This document shows, in pieces, positions 43,091-51,540 of a stretch of 64,000 nt of DNA. This DNA is from Neomoorella stamsii (lineage in GTDB: Bacteria > Bacillota > DSM-521 > Neomoorellales > Neomoorellaceae). The number at the start of each line of letters is the position of its first letter. The stretch's first letter is position 1. The notes below the pieces were generated by a model that saw only the letters and a program-made list of their open reading frames with translations, searched no databases and was not told the origin of the DNA. Location of the stretch: assembly GCF_002995805.1 (NCBI RefSeq), contig NZ_PVXL01000055.1, forward strand, positions 62,001-126,000, written 5' to 3'. The position numbers and the translations under genes are program-made.

Positions 43091-44421
43091 AAGATTTACC
43101 CCGTATTCTTGTCGTAGACGACGAAGAAGCTCTGCGAGAGCTCATCGTAGGCCGTCTAAACCGTAAGGGGTGGAAAGCTGATGGTGTCGGTACTGCTGGT
43201 GAAGCCTTGGCCCGCCTGGGAACTGCCATTTATTCTGTGGCAATTTTTGACCTGAAGCTCCCGGACGGGGACGGACTTGAGCTTTTGCACCAGGCACGCG
43301 AAAGGCAACCAGATCTGGAAGTAGTGATTCTTACTGGCCACGGCACCATTGCAACAGCCATTGAGGCTATGAAGATCGGAGCCTATGATTACCTGACCAA
43401 GCCAGTCAACCTGGCCGAACTGGAAGTAGTCCTGGAAAAAGCCGCCGATAGACGCGCCCTGGTAGTTCATAATGAAGGCCTGCGCCTGGCTTCACGCGGT
43501 ACGGTCACCGCTACTATCGTCGGTCGTAGTGAAGCCATCAGGCGGATGCTGGATGTGGTGCACCGGGTTGCTCCCACCGAGGTCCCGGTCCTCATTCTGG
43601 GGGAAAGTGGGACCGGGAAGGAACTAGTTGCCCGGACTATTCACCGGGAAAGTAGGCGTCAGGACGGGCCCTTTATTGCCGTCAATTCTGCGGCCATTCC
43701 TGAAAATCTCATGGAAAGCGAGCTCTTCGGTCACGTCCGCGGGGCCTTCACCGGCGCCACCACAGCCCGAGCCGGGCTGGTAGAAGCTGCCGAAGGGGGA
43801 ACCCTCTTCCTCGATGAAATTGGCGAGATGGATCTAGCCCTCCAGGCCAAGTTGCTGCGGTTTCTGGAAACGGGCGAGTACCGCCGGGTAGGAGATAACC
43901 GCCAGCGAGTGGCCGATGTACGCATGGTAGCCGCTACAAACCGGAACCTGCTTCGAGAAGTGGAAGCCGGGCGTTTCCGTCAGGATCTATACTACAGGCT
44001 AAACGTGGTCCAGGTTCTTGTACCTCCACTGAGGGAAAGGCGAGAAGATATTCCCCTCCTGGTAGAGCATTTCCTACGCCTCAAAGGTGCAGCGCCAGAT
44101 GCCCTGACACCCAGGGCCATGGCAACCCTCATGGCTTATTCTTTCCCGGGGAATGTGCGGGAACTCTTCAACCTGCTGGAACGCGGCCTTCTTCTCAGCG
44201 GCAACCGGCCGGTGGAACCGGAGGATATTTTTGTAGAGCAGCTGTCTGAGGCCAGCGACCCCACCCTTTTGCCCCTGGCAGAAGTGGAGAAGAGACACAT
44301 CCGCCGGGTGCTGGAGGCTACCGGCTGGAATCGTACGGAGGCTGCCAGAGTACTGGGCATCAGCGTGCGCAACCTCTATCGTAAACTGGAACAATATGGG
44401 TGGCAACCTTCGCACCATTAA
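43087..44421 (+). CDS. NtrC-family sigma54-dependent response regulator
   Basis: 444 aa. Receiver at 1-120 ([11 protein letters not shown], phospho-Asp in [12 protein letters not shown]), AAA+ ATPase at about 140-375 with [12 protein letters not shown] (Walker A), GAFTGA loop for sigma54 contact and [12 protein letters not shown] (Walker B), and a C-terminal Fis-type helix-turn-helix ([19 protein letters not shown]). The intact GAFTGA means it can open sigma54 promoters; one lies 114 bases past its stop codon. It is the last gene of the sensory operon. Confidence 0.95.
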   Translation: MKDLPRILVVDDEEALRELIVGRLNRKGWKADGVGTAGEALARLGTAIYSVAIFDLKLPDGDGLELLHQARERQPDLEVVILTGHGTIATAIEAMKIGAYDYLTKPVNLAELEVVLEKAADRRALVVHNEGLRLASRGTVTATIVGRSEAIRRMLDVVHRVAPTEVPVLILGESGTGKELVARTIHRESRRQDGPFIAVNSAAIPENLMESELFGHVRGAFTGATTARAGLVEAAEGGTLFLDEIGEMDLALQAKLLRFLETGEYRRVGDNRQRVADVRMVAATNRNLLREVEAGRFRQDLYYRLNVVQVLVPPLRERREDIPLLVEHFLRLKGAAPDALTPRAMATLMAYSFPGNVRELFNLLERGLLLSGNRPVEPEDIFVEQLSEASDPTLLPLAEVEKRHIRRVLEATGWNRTEAARVLGISVRNLYRKLEQYGWQPSHH

Positions 44422-44426
44422 TCCCC

Positions 44427-44460
44427 TGACAAATTGTCACGGACCATGACATAATGTCAT
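44427..44460. promoter_or_regulatory. Paired enhancer dyads for the NtrC-type activator
   Basis: TGACA-AAT-TGTCA (44427-44439) and ATGACA-TAA-TGTCAT (44446-44460) share the same arms and 3-base centre. Their centres are 20 bp apart, about two helical turns, and lie 80-110 bases upstream of the sigma54 promoter. This is the expected position for upstream activator sites. Binding by the adjacent regulator is inference. Confidence 0.7.
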
Positions 44461-44501
44461 TATTAAAAGGCTTGCCCTTTTGGGCAGGCCTTTTAATAAT
44501 G
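44458..44501 (+). terminator. 20-bp hairpin between enhancer dyads and promoter
   Basis: CATTATTAAAAGGCTTGCCC pairs over 20 bases, with one G-T wobble, to the sequence ending at 44501. The A/T runs on both sides make it terminator-like in either direction. It ends the regulator transcript and overlaps the second dyad by three bases. Confidence 0.7.
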
Positions 44502-44534
44502 CCCCGGCAGTTCGTCACGGTAGCTGGCGAAGGG

Positions 44535-44549
44535 TGGCACGAAATTTGC
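44535..44549 (+). promoter_or_regulatory. Sigma54 promoter for the molybdopterin operon
   Basis: TGGCACGAAATTTGC matches the sigma54 -24/-12 consensus (TGGCAC-N5-TTGC) fully, with the invariant GG and GC 10 bases apart. Transcription would start near 44561, about 43 bases before the first ATG. Confidence 0.85.
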
Positions 44550-44603
44550 ATACCCATGGGTATGTACTGGTTAGCACAAATAAGGAGCAGGAGGTGAAAA
44601 AGA

Positions 44604-45260
44604 ATGTCAGAACGAACCACCGACCAGAACCCCCGCTGGGCCATGGTCATCGACCTGCAAAAATGCCTGGGTTGTGACACCTGCACGGTATCCTGCAAGG
44701 CTGAAAACAGGACACCCCCGGGAGTCAGCTACAATGTTGTCCTGGAAGAAGAGCGGGGGAGTTTTCCCCGGGTAACAGTTACTCACCTGCCGCGGCCCTG
44801 CATGCAGTGCGACCGGCCGGCATGCGCCCAGGTTTGTCCTGTCGGCGCCACTTATAAGATGGCCAACGGTATCACAGCCATCGATTACGACCGGTGCATC
44901 GGTTGCCGTTACTGCATTACGGCCTGCCCCTACGGGGCCCGCTCCTTTGACTTTGGTGAAGATTACGGGCAAGAAATGATAGGAGCCCTGGCGATCCAGG
45001 CTCCCGAGTATGGTATTGAACGCGGGCCACGGCGGAAGAAAAAGGTCCCGGTAGGGGTAACGCGCAAGTGCCATTTCTGTTTCCACCGCCTCGAACGGGG
45101 TGAGGAACCGGCGTGTGTGGAAACCTGCCTGGGAGATGCCCGCTACTTTGGAAACTTAAATGACCCGGAAAGTATCGTCGCCAGGCTGGTAACCAGTCCG
45201 CGGGCCTTTCGCCTGAAGGAGGAGCTGGGTACAGAACCACGAGTTTTTTATCTCAGATAA
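44604..45260 (+). CDS. Iron-sulfur subunit of a molybdopterin oxidoreductase (TtrB/PsrB type)
   Basis: A 218-aa four-cluster ferredoxin: CLGCDTCTVSC, CMQCDRPACAQVCP, CIGCRYCITACP and the split fourth set CHFCFHRL ... CVETC. It relays electrons between the membrane subunit and the catalytic subunit encoded next. It has no signal peptide and would be exported as a complex with the Tat-targeted subunit. GGAGGTGA precedes the ATG, and the sigma54 promoter lies just upstream. Confidence 0.92.
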   Translation: MSERTTDQNPRWAMVIDLQKCLGCDTCTVSCKAENRTPPGVSYNVVLEEERGSFPRVTVTHLPRPCMQCDRPACAQVCPVGATYKMANGITAIDYDRCIGCRYCITACPYGARSFDFGEDYGQEMIGALAIQAPEYGIERGPRRKKKVPVGVTRKCHFCFHRLERGEEPACVETCLGDARYFGNLNDPESIVARLVTSPRAFRLKEELGTEPRVFYLR

Positions 45261-45279
45261 TTGAAAGGAGGTTTTCCGG

Positions 45280-46542
45280 ATGGCAGTGCCATCGGTTTCC
45301 CCCTCTGTGTCCCCAAACCCCGGCAAGACCCTCTGGTACGGTTTACTTGGGGCCGGGATCTTGTTAGGTCTTTACGGTACCATCCAGCGTGGTCTCCATG
45401 GCCTGGCTGCTACCTATCTCACCAGCACCACCCCGTGGGGAGCATGGGTTGCCTTTTACATTTATTTTGTCGGCATGAGCGCGGGCGCCTTCCTGCTTTC
45501 AACCTTGAATTCCGTCTTCGGTTTCAAACAATTCGAAAAGGTGGCCTGGGATGCGTTGCTGGTGGCCATACTCAGTATGGCTGTGGCCATGACCTTCATC
45601 CTTTTTGACCTGGGACACTGGGAACGGTTCTGGCATGCCCTGGTATACTGGAACTGGACCAGCATCCTGGGGTGGGAGATCAGGTTTTATGTACTTTACG
45701 TCCTCCTCTTAATGGCTGAACTCTATTTTTCCCTGCGCCGCGACCTGGTGCGCAGGAGCCAGGAAAAAGGTTTTAGGGGGGCCCTGGCTGGCTTCCTTAC
45801 CCTGGGGTACAGGGATCTCTCCCCGCGAAGCGCCGGGCGTGACGCCGCCTGGCTGAAGATCCTGGGCATCCTCGGTATCCCCATTGCCATCTTTGGCGTC
45901 CACGGAGGTACAGGAGCCCTTTTTGGCGTGGTCAAGGCCCGGGCTTACTGGAATACGGCCATCTTTCCCGTCGTGTTTGTCATTTCGGCCCTGGTTTCGG
46001 GTACCGCGCTCCTTACTATTATCTACGCCCTGCGCCACCGGCAGGGGAAGCCAGGTATTGACCCCGCCCTGGTAAGGAATCTTTCCGGGCTCATGATCGC
46101 CTTTTTGCTGGTGGACCTGGGCTTACAGTTCTTTGAAATCCTTATCGGGCTTTACAGCCTGGAAGAAGCTGAACTGGCCACATTAAAGGTTATGACTGGC
46201 GGCCCCTTTGCCTGGACTTACTGGGGTGTCCAGCTGGGCCTGGGGGCGGTTGTTCCTCTTTTTCTCTATTTTTATCCGGTCACAGCACGGTCCGTATGGG
46301 CTCAGGTTATAGCTGCGGCCTTGGTAGATGTGGGAATCCTGGCCGTACGGTTCAATATCGTTGTACCGGCGCTTATACCGCCGCTGTTACCCGGCTTGCC
46401 CGCTGGTTACTATGTCCCCAACCTGGCCGAATGGCTGGTTGCCACCGGCATTATCAGCCTGGGTGCCCTTTTATATACCCTTCTCATTGGCTGGCTCCCC
46501 ATGGAGCCAGTAGATGAAAGGAGCGTGGTATCCCATGAGTGA
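45280..46542 (+). CDS. NrfD/PsrC-type membrane quinol dehydrogenase subunit
   Basis: A 420-aa protein with about ten membrane helices (STTPWGAWVAFYIYFVGMSAG and FILFDLGHWERFWHALVYWNWTSILGWE are NrfD-type helices, here cited as markers). It anchors the complex and oxidises menaquinol. AAAGGAGG precedes the ATG, and the gene overlaps the next by 8 bases. It is longer than Salmonella TtrC. No cytochrome is encoded nearby. Confidence 0.9.
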   Translation: MAVPSVSPSVSPNPGKTLWYGLLGAGILLGLYGTIQRGLHGLAATYLTSTTPWGAWVAFYIYFVGMSAGAFLLSTLNSVFGFKQFEKVAWDALLVAILSMAVAMTFILFDLGHWERFWHALVYWNWTSILGWEIRFYVLYVLLLMAELYFSLRRDLVRRSQEKGFRGALAGFLTLGYRDLSPRSAGRDAAWLKILGILGIPIAIFGVHGGTGALFGVVKARAYWNTAIFPVVFVISALVSGTALLTIIYALRHRQGKPGIDPALVRNLSGLMIAFLLVDLGLQFFEILIGLYSLEEAELATLKVMTGGPFAWTYWGVQLGLGAVVPLFLYFYPVTARSVWAQVIAAALVDVGILAVRFNIVVPALIPPLLPGLPAGYYVPNLAEWLVATGIISLGALLYTLLIGWLPMEPVDERSVVSHE

Positions 46543-49500
46543 AAAAAAAGGGGGTAAAAAAATAACCCGCCGCCACTTCCTGGCCGGTAGCCTGGCGGCG
46601 GGCGGTGCAGCTATGGCCCTGCTGGCCGGGGGCAGTTCGGACACCCTGGCCACAGGCCTGGACCATTTGTGGATCCCGCCACAAAACCACGGTACAGGTA
46701 AAGCCACCGGTGATTATGGGGCCGACAGTGTTATTTACACCGTCTGCGAACAATGTAATACCCACTGCACCATCAAGGCCGTGGTGCAGGAAACGCCGGA
46801 AGGGGTAATGGTCCGCAAAATTGCCGGTAACCCCTACAGCCAGCTCAATACCGTCCCCTTTGGACCCATCCCCTATAACACCCCGCCCGAGGAAGCCGCC
46901 CGGGGCAGGGGGGACATAGCCCGTGGCGGCCGTAGCTTCAGGGGTGGCCGTACCTGCCTGAAAGGACAGGCCGGTATCCAGGTGGCTTACGACCGTTACC
47001 GCCTGCGCCAGCCCCTGAAACGGGTAGGGCCGCGCGGTAGCGGCCAGTTCCAGACCATTACCTGGGAACAGGCCCTGCAAGAGATCCTGGAAGGAAGCCC
47101 TGACCTGGGAACCCCCGGCCTCCGCTCCCTGGTGGCCTATGTGCCCCAGGAGCCCGTCATGGCTGACTGGGATAAAGTCAAAAAAGGCCAGATGCCATGG
47201 GAGGAATTTGACCGGCGTTATAAAGATGTCCTCATTGATACCAGGCATCCAGACCTGGGGCCCAAGGTAAACCAGGTGGTAAATATGGCCGGGGACCGGC
47301 GGGAACTCATCCAGGATCGTCTCTGGAAACTTTGCCTGGGCAGCACCAATTTCTACCACCACAGCGGCGTTTGCGGCGTGAGCGGCGTGCAAGGAAATAT
47401 ACGTTCCTTTAACGGCCCCAAGAAGAAAAAAAGGATGTACGCTGATATAGATCACACCGAGTTCCTCATCATCTGGGGTACCGATCCCCTGGTAGCCAAC
47501 AAAGGACCGACCTGGCTGGCACCCAGGATCATCAATGCCCTCCAGCGCGGCATGAAACTGGTAGTAATCGATCCCCGTTTAAGCCGCATTGCTGAAAAGG
47601 CCCACCGCTGGGTACCAATTATTCCTGGTACTGATGCCGCCCTGGCTCTGGGTATGGCCAGGTGGATCATTGAAAACGAGCGTTTTGATAGGAAGTATTT
47701 AGAAAATCCCAACCTGGCCTCCGCCCGGGCCGATGGGGAACCGACCTGGAGCGATGCCACCCACCTGGTTAATATCTCCGCACCGGGCCGTCCCAAACTA
47801 CGGGCCGCCGACCTTGGTCTGGGGACCCCCGAACAGTACGTGGTTATGCAGAATGGCGTCCCGACCCCCCATGACCGGGCAACGGCCGGCGACCTGGAAG
47901 TTGACAGGGAAATCAACGGCATCCGCGTTAAGTCGGTTTTTACCCTTTTCCGGGAGCGGGTTATGGAAAAGACTCTGGCGGAGTATGCTGCCATCTGCGG
48001 CATTGAGCCACGAGTGATTGAGGAACTGGCCCGGGAATTTACCTCTCACGGCAAGAAGGCAGCCATCATCTCCTACCGCGGCCCGGCCATGCACGTCAAC
48101 GGCTACGATAACATCCGTGCCATTAATTGCCTGAACCATCTCCTCGGCAATTACGACTGGCAGGGGGGGAGTCTTAGTTCCGGAGCCCGCTTTAAGGAAC
48201 TGGAAGGTGCCTACGATCTGATGACGGTACCCAATGCGAGGAAGGCGTGGGGCATTCCCCTGGCCCGTACAGGGATAGCCTATGAAAAGACCAGCCTTTT
48301 CCAGCGAGATGGCTACCCGGCCAGGAGGCCGTGGTTTCCCTTTACGGCCCACATCATCCAGGAGGTGCTCCCTAGCGCCAAGGAAGGGTATCCTTACCCC
48401 ATCCAGGCCCTGTTCATTCACCGCATATCACCGGTATTATCCCTCCCCGGTGGTGAATGGCAGCGGGATGTTCTTCTTGACCAGAAAGCAGTACCCCTGC
48501 TGGTAGTTTCCGACGTGGTCTTAAGCGAAACAGCCATGTGCGCTGATTACGTGCTGCCGGACCTGACCTACCTGGAGCGCTGGAGTCTGGAAACCATTTA
48601 CCCCAACCAGCCATTAAAATCAAGTCACATCATGCAGCCCGTAGTCCGGGTCTTCCCGGAACCAAGGCCTGTGGAGGATGTCTATATCGACCTGTTTAAA
48701 GCCCTGGGACTGCCCGGTGTAGGCGAAAAGGCCTTTGCCGACGGGAGCGCCCTGCACAGAAGTGAAGACTTCTTCCTGAAAGTGGTAGCCAATGTAGCCC
48801 TGGATGGACCCGAGCCGGTACCCGATGCCAGTGACCAGGAAGTAGCCCTTTTTACTGCTGTGCGCCAAAAAACTCTGGGATCAGCCTTTAATGAAGCAGC
48901 CTGGCGACAGGCCGTCCGGCCTGAGCACTGGCGCAAGGTCGTCTACGTCCTGAACCGCGGCGGTCGCTTTGAGGCTCCAGGTCACGAGTATGAAGGCGGC
49001 CTCCTGAAATATAAGCTGGCCCAGCAGGCAGATTTCTACCATGAGCCTGTGGCCGGAGGGAAGAATCCTTATGATGGCAGTCCCCTGGACGGCCTGCCGC
49101 GGGTTCTGATACCTTCTTTCTATAACGGCGAAACCCTGGACAAAGACGGTCTACCCCTTATCCTGATCAACTGGAAGGCCAGGCACATTGGCACCCACCG
49201 GAATATTTCCTCTGCCTGGTTGCGGGAAATTGAATCCGAAAACGCTCTCTGGATGCATCCTGATGACGCCACCGCCCGGGGACTGAAAACCGGTGACCGC
49301 GTCAAAATCCGTTCCGCCAGCTTTGAGATGGAAGGCCAGGTACTGGTCACTGCTAAAATCCGTCCCGGCGTTGTCGGCACTTGTTATAATTACGGCCATA
49401 CCGCCTACGGTTCCCGGCCCGTAACCATTGATGGTAAAATGGTACCGGCCGTGAAACCATACGGCCACACGCCATGGCTGGCCGGGCAGCCGGAAGCGTC

Positions 49501-49645
49501 ATATGCTCCCGGCCGGGGTACAGGATTTAACTATAATGCCCTCCTGCGGCTGGACCCAGCTGTTTCAGGTGGCGCAGTGAATGATATCATCGGCGGTTCA
49601 CCAGGCCAGCTCGATACCAGGGTAGAAGTCACCAAACTCTCTTAA
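46535..49645 (+). CDS. Tat-exported molybdopterin catalytic subunit (TtrA/ArrA/SrdA clade)
   Basis: 1036 aa from ATG 46535 behind AGGAGCG. A Tat signal (KKITRRHFLAGSLAAGGAA) is followed by the 4Fe-4S site C-x2-C-x3-C (CEQCNTHC) and a distant Cys (RTCLKGQAG). KRVGPRGSGQFQTITWEQ and SGVCGVSG, whose Cys probably ligates the metal, follow; the C-terminal domain ends near ARGLKTGDRVKIRS. Order B-C-A and length fit tetrathionate reductase and also selenate or arsenate reductases, which form one clade. The substrate cannot be decided from sequence by eye. No TorD-type chaperone is nearby. Confidence 0.88.
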   Translation: MSEKKGGKKITRRHFLAGSLAAGGAAMALLAGGSSDTLATGLDHLWIPPQNHGTGKATGDYGADSVIYTVCEQCNTHCTIKAVVQETPEGVMVRKIAGNPYSQLNTVPFGPIPYNTPPEEAARGRGDIARGGRSFRGGRTCLKGQAGIQVAYDRYRLRQPLKRVGPRGSGQFQTITWEQALQEILEGSPDLGTPGLRSLVAYVPQEPVMADWDKVKKGQMPWEEFDRRYKDVLIDTRHPDLGPKVNQVVNMAGDRRELIQDRLWKLCLGSTNFYHHSGVCGVSGVQGNIRSFNGPKKKKRMYADIDHTEFLIIWGTDPLVANKGPTWLAPRIINALQRGMKLVVIDPRLSRIAEKAHRWVPIIPGTDAALALGMARWIIENERFDRKYLENPNLASARADGEPTWSDATHLVNISAPGRPKLRAADLGLGTPEQYVVMQNGVPTPHDRATAGDLEVDREINGIRVKSVFTLFRERVMEKTLAEYAAICGIEPRVIEELAREFTSHGKKAAIISYRGPAMHVNGYDNIRAINCLNHLLGNYDWQGGSLSSGARFKELEGAYDLMTVPNARKAWGIPLARTGIAYEKTSLFQRDGYPARRPWFPFTAHIIQEVLPSAKEGYPYPIQALFIHRISPVLSLPGGEWQRDVLLDQKAVPLLVVSDVVLSETAMCADYVLPDLTYLERWSLETIYPNQPLKSSHIMQPVVRVFPEPRPVEDVYIDLFKALGLPGVGEKAFADGSALHRSEDFFLKVVANVALDGPEPVPDASDQEVALFTAVRQKTLGSAFNEAAWRQAVRPEHWRKVVYVLNRGGRFEAPGHEYEGGLLKYKLAQQADFYHEPVAGGKNPYDGSPLDGLPRVLIPSFYNGETLDKDGLPLILINWKARHIGTHRNISSAWLREIESENALWMHPDDATARGLKTGDRVKIRSASFEMEGQVLVTAKIRPGVVGTCYNYGHTAYGSRPVTIDGKMVPAVKPYGHTPWLAGQPEASYAPGRGTGFNYNALLRLDPAVSGGAVNDIIGGSPGQLDTRVEVTKLS

Positions 49646-49653
49646 ATAACCAG

Positions 49654-49678
49654 CCCGGCATTATGCCGGGTTTTTTTC
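49654..49678 (+). terminator. Terminator of the molybdopterin operon
   Basis: CCCGGCA-TTA-TGCCGGG followed by seven T, 8 bases after the stop codon. Confidence 0.9.
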
Positions 49679-49680
49679 TT

Positions 49681-49719
49681 TGGTAAAGGGTTGACAGATA
49701 TTTTACCAAGTGATAGGTT
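49681..49719 (+). promoter_or_regulatory. Probable nfo promoter with an operator-like dyad
   Basis: TTGACA (49691) and TAGGTT (49714) are 17 bases apart. TGGTAAA (49681-49687) and TTTACCA (49702-49708) form a perfect 7-bp inverted repeat around the -35, which could be a repressor site. The -10 is weak. Confidence 0.45.
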
Positions 49720-49809
49720 AGAGAAAATACATACCACAACCCGGAACAGCATAAGAACAAGTTTTGAACAGATACCGGTATTAAGCCGGTTTTGACGGAG
49801 GATTCCCCT

Positions 49810-50709
49810 ATGAAGACTGGTGCTTATAACGGTGAAGGCATGAAAATGCTGCGCCTGGGAGCCCACCTTTCCATAGCAAAGGGATTACCGAAAACCGTAA
49901 CTATGGCGACAGAGATAAAGGCCAATACCTTCCAGTATTTCACCCGCAACCCCCGCGGCGGCGCGGCCCGGAAAATCCCACCTTCAGAAATAGCCGCCTG
50001 GCAGGAGGCCAGACAAAAGGCCGGCCTCTATCCCATTGCCGGCCACCTGCCCTATACCGTCAACCTGGGAGCTGTGCCTGGTAGGCAGCAGGAATTTGCC
50101 CGTATGGTCCTCCATGATGACACCTTGAGGGTAGCTGCCATTGGGGGCGAATACCTGATCACTCACCCCGGCCACCACGAAGGCGACCGCGAGGCCGGTT
50201 TAGAGAGGATTATCCAGTTGATTAAAGAGTCCTATTTAAGTATCCCTGAACCAGGCCCAATGCTTTTACTGGAAACCATGGCCGGGCAGGGAAAAGAAGT
50301 TGGTTCCCTTGAGGATTTGCGTTACATCCTGGCAGGCCTGAACTGGCCGGAAAGGGTGGGTGTTTGCCTTGACTCGGCCCATCTATTCGCCGCCGGCTGG
50401 GACCTGCGGACCCCATCCGGCTGCCGGCAACTGGTAAAAGAGTTAGAAGCAAAGATTGGCCTGGAGCGGGTTAAGGTCATGCATTTAAATGATTCCCTGG
50501 CGCCCCTGGGCAGTCACCGGGACCGCCATGCCGGTATCGGCAGGGGAGAACTGGGGGAGGAGGGGATAGCTGCTATTGTCAACGATCCTTTTCTTGGTGA
50601 GTTGACCCTGCTTTTAGAAACACCGGTAAGCACCTATGAAGAATACGGGACTGAAATTGCCCTGGTGCAGAAACTACGTCTTGACGGCTCCCGGGAACCT
50701 GTGCTATAA
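49810..50709 (+). CDS. nfo: Deoxyribonuclease IV (AP endonuclease, Nfo family)
   Basis: 299 aa from ATG 49810 behind GACGGAGG. A TIM-barrel zinc nuclease of base-excision repair. Zinc-site segments are LGAHLSIAKG, GHLPYTVNLG, THPGHHEG, LLLETMAGQG, VCLDSAHLFAAGWD, HLNDSLAPLGSHRDRHAGIGRG and LLLETPV. It cuts 5' of abasic sites. Its 3' end carries the promoter of tRNA-Glu. Confidence 0.9.
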   Translation: MKTGAYNGEGMKMLRLGAHLSIAKGLPKTVTMATEIKANTFQYFTRNPRGGAARKIPPSEIAAWQEARQKAGLYPIAGHLPYTVNLGAVPGRQQEFARMVLHDDTLRVAAIGGEYLITHPGHHEGDREAGLERIIQLIKESYLSIPEPGPMLLLETMAGQGKEVGSLEDLRYILAGLNWPERVGVCLDSAHLFAAGWDLRTPSGCRQLVKELEAKIGLERVKVMHLNDSLAPLGSHRDRHAGIGRGELGEEGIAAIVNDPFLGELTLLLETPVSTYEEYGTEIALVQKLRLDGSREPVL

Positions 50710-50710
50710 T
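50681..50710 (+). promoter_or_regulatory. SigmaA promoter for tRNA-Glu inside the nfo 3' end
   Basis: TTGACG and TATAAT are separated by 18 bases. The -10 includes the last bases of nfo, and the tRNA starts 13 bases on. Confidence 0.75.
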
Positions 50711-50723
50711 AATCCCCGGTTGA

Positions 50724-50799
50724 GGCCCTATCGTCTAGTGGCCTAGGACGCCGCCCTCTCACGGCGGTAACCGGGGTTCGAATCCCCGTAGGGCTACCA
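50724..50799 (+). tRNA. tRNA-Glu (CTC)
   Basis: A 76-nt cloverleaf. Acceptor GGCCCTA pairs with TAGGGCT (first pair G-T), A73 and encoded CCA follow. The anticodon stem CCGCC/GGCGG holds loop CTCTCAC with CTC; the T arm is CGGGGTTCGAATCCCCG. Confidence 0.93.
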
Positions 50800-50809
50800 G
50801 ATAATTGCA

Positions 50810-50843
50810 GAACCAGGTTCCTCTAAGGGAACCTGGTTCTTTT
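50810..50843 (+). terminator. Terminator of tRNA-Glu
   Basis: GAACCAGGTTCC-TCTAAG-GGAACCTGGTTC, a perfect 12-bp stem, followed by TTTT. A second, T-less hairpin lies at 50893-50913 (GGAACTGGC-GTA-GCCGGTTCC); its role is unclear. Confidence 0.9.
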
Positions 50844-50938
50844 AATTTCAATAACCTCGGGGCTATCGCTTCCATGTGGTACGAGCACTGGAGGAACTGG
50901 CGTAGCCGGTTCCAATTCACACATCCAATTATAAAGGA

Positions 50939-50953
50939 GGGGGCTTAGCCCCC
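50939..50953 (-). terminator. Hairpin after the small minus-strand membrane gene
   Basis: On the minus strand, GGGGGC-TAA-GCCCCC begins 2 bases after the stop codon and is followed by TCCTTTATAATT. The T-run is weak. Confidence 0.5.
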
Positions 50954-50955
50954 GG

Positions 50956-51108
50956 CTAACCGGCTGGTTCTTGTTGCTGGCGGCGTCGCAACCATATACT
51001 TAACAAGTAACCATCCAGCAAGCCCATGGGGTAAGCCAGTAAGGTGAGCCACCAGGGCCAGCCGCGCCGCTGAGGGCGCGACCCCATGGTAAAACGGGCT
51101 CGGAACAC
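50956..51108 (-). CDS. Small single-pass membrane protein
   Basis: 50 aa from a GTG that follows AAAGGGGGG; an ATG at 51087 would give 43 aa. A basic N-terminus is followed by WWLTLLAYPMGLLDGYLLSIWL, one helix, and a basic Gln-rich tail. I do not recognise a family. Support is a good ribosome site and a hairpin after the stop. From here to 51319 I see only two minor hairpins (51187 and 51241 areas) and no riboswitch I can name. Confidence 0.45.
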   Translation of the reverse strand: MFRARFTMGSRPQRRGWPWWLTLLAYPMGLLDGYLLSIWLRRRQQQEPAG

Positions 51109-51319
51109 CTGAAATCCCCCCTTTAAAACTTATTATCATACCTGAGGGCCGTGTCTATTCTTATTTCATTAACATAATACCGGGAATTGCCTGCGTAGAG
51201 GCAAGGTAGGGTACATAAACTAGCGATATGAATTACTTTAGAGCTCCGAAGCTCAACTTTTACTCAATAATTAGCATGACCAAAAACCGATACAACTCTT
51301 TACAAAAGGGGGGGAAGAG

Positions 51320-51523
51320 ATGCCCAGGCGTTTTAAACTCAGCCGTAATGGCCCCAATCAGGACCGTCGTTCAAAGGTAAGGGCCAGAGAACTTCATCAT
51401 ATCCGCGGCAACCAGGTTATTATTGATCCGAACGGGGCCCGGAAAATAAATAATAAGAGTAGTATAGCTGGTCCTAAAACCTTACCCGAGGTTAACGGGC
51501 CAGCTCTTTTAATACTTAATTAA
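51320..51523 (+). CDS. Small basic protein of unknown function
   Basis: 67 aa; ATG behind GGGGGGAAGAG. The N-terminal half is strongly basic (PRRFKLSRNGPNQDRRSKVRARE), the rest neutral and likely partly disordered. No Cys or membrane segment. It lies 17 bases before the CopZ-like gene, so the two may be read together. I do not recognise it. Confidence 0.5.
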   Translation: MPRRFKLSRNGPNQDRRSKVRARELHHIRGNQVIIDPNGARKINNKSSIAGPKTLPEVNGPALLILN

Positions 51524-51540
51524 GGAAGGGAATACTCATA

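Noticed and set aside
50893-50913. Hairpin GGAACTGGC-GTA-GCCGGTTCC as a second terminator or attenuator
   Set aside because: No T-run follows and the tRNA-Glu terminator already lies 50 bases upstream; no function can be assigned.
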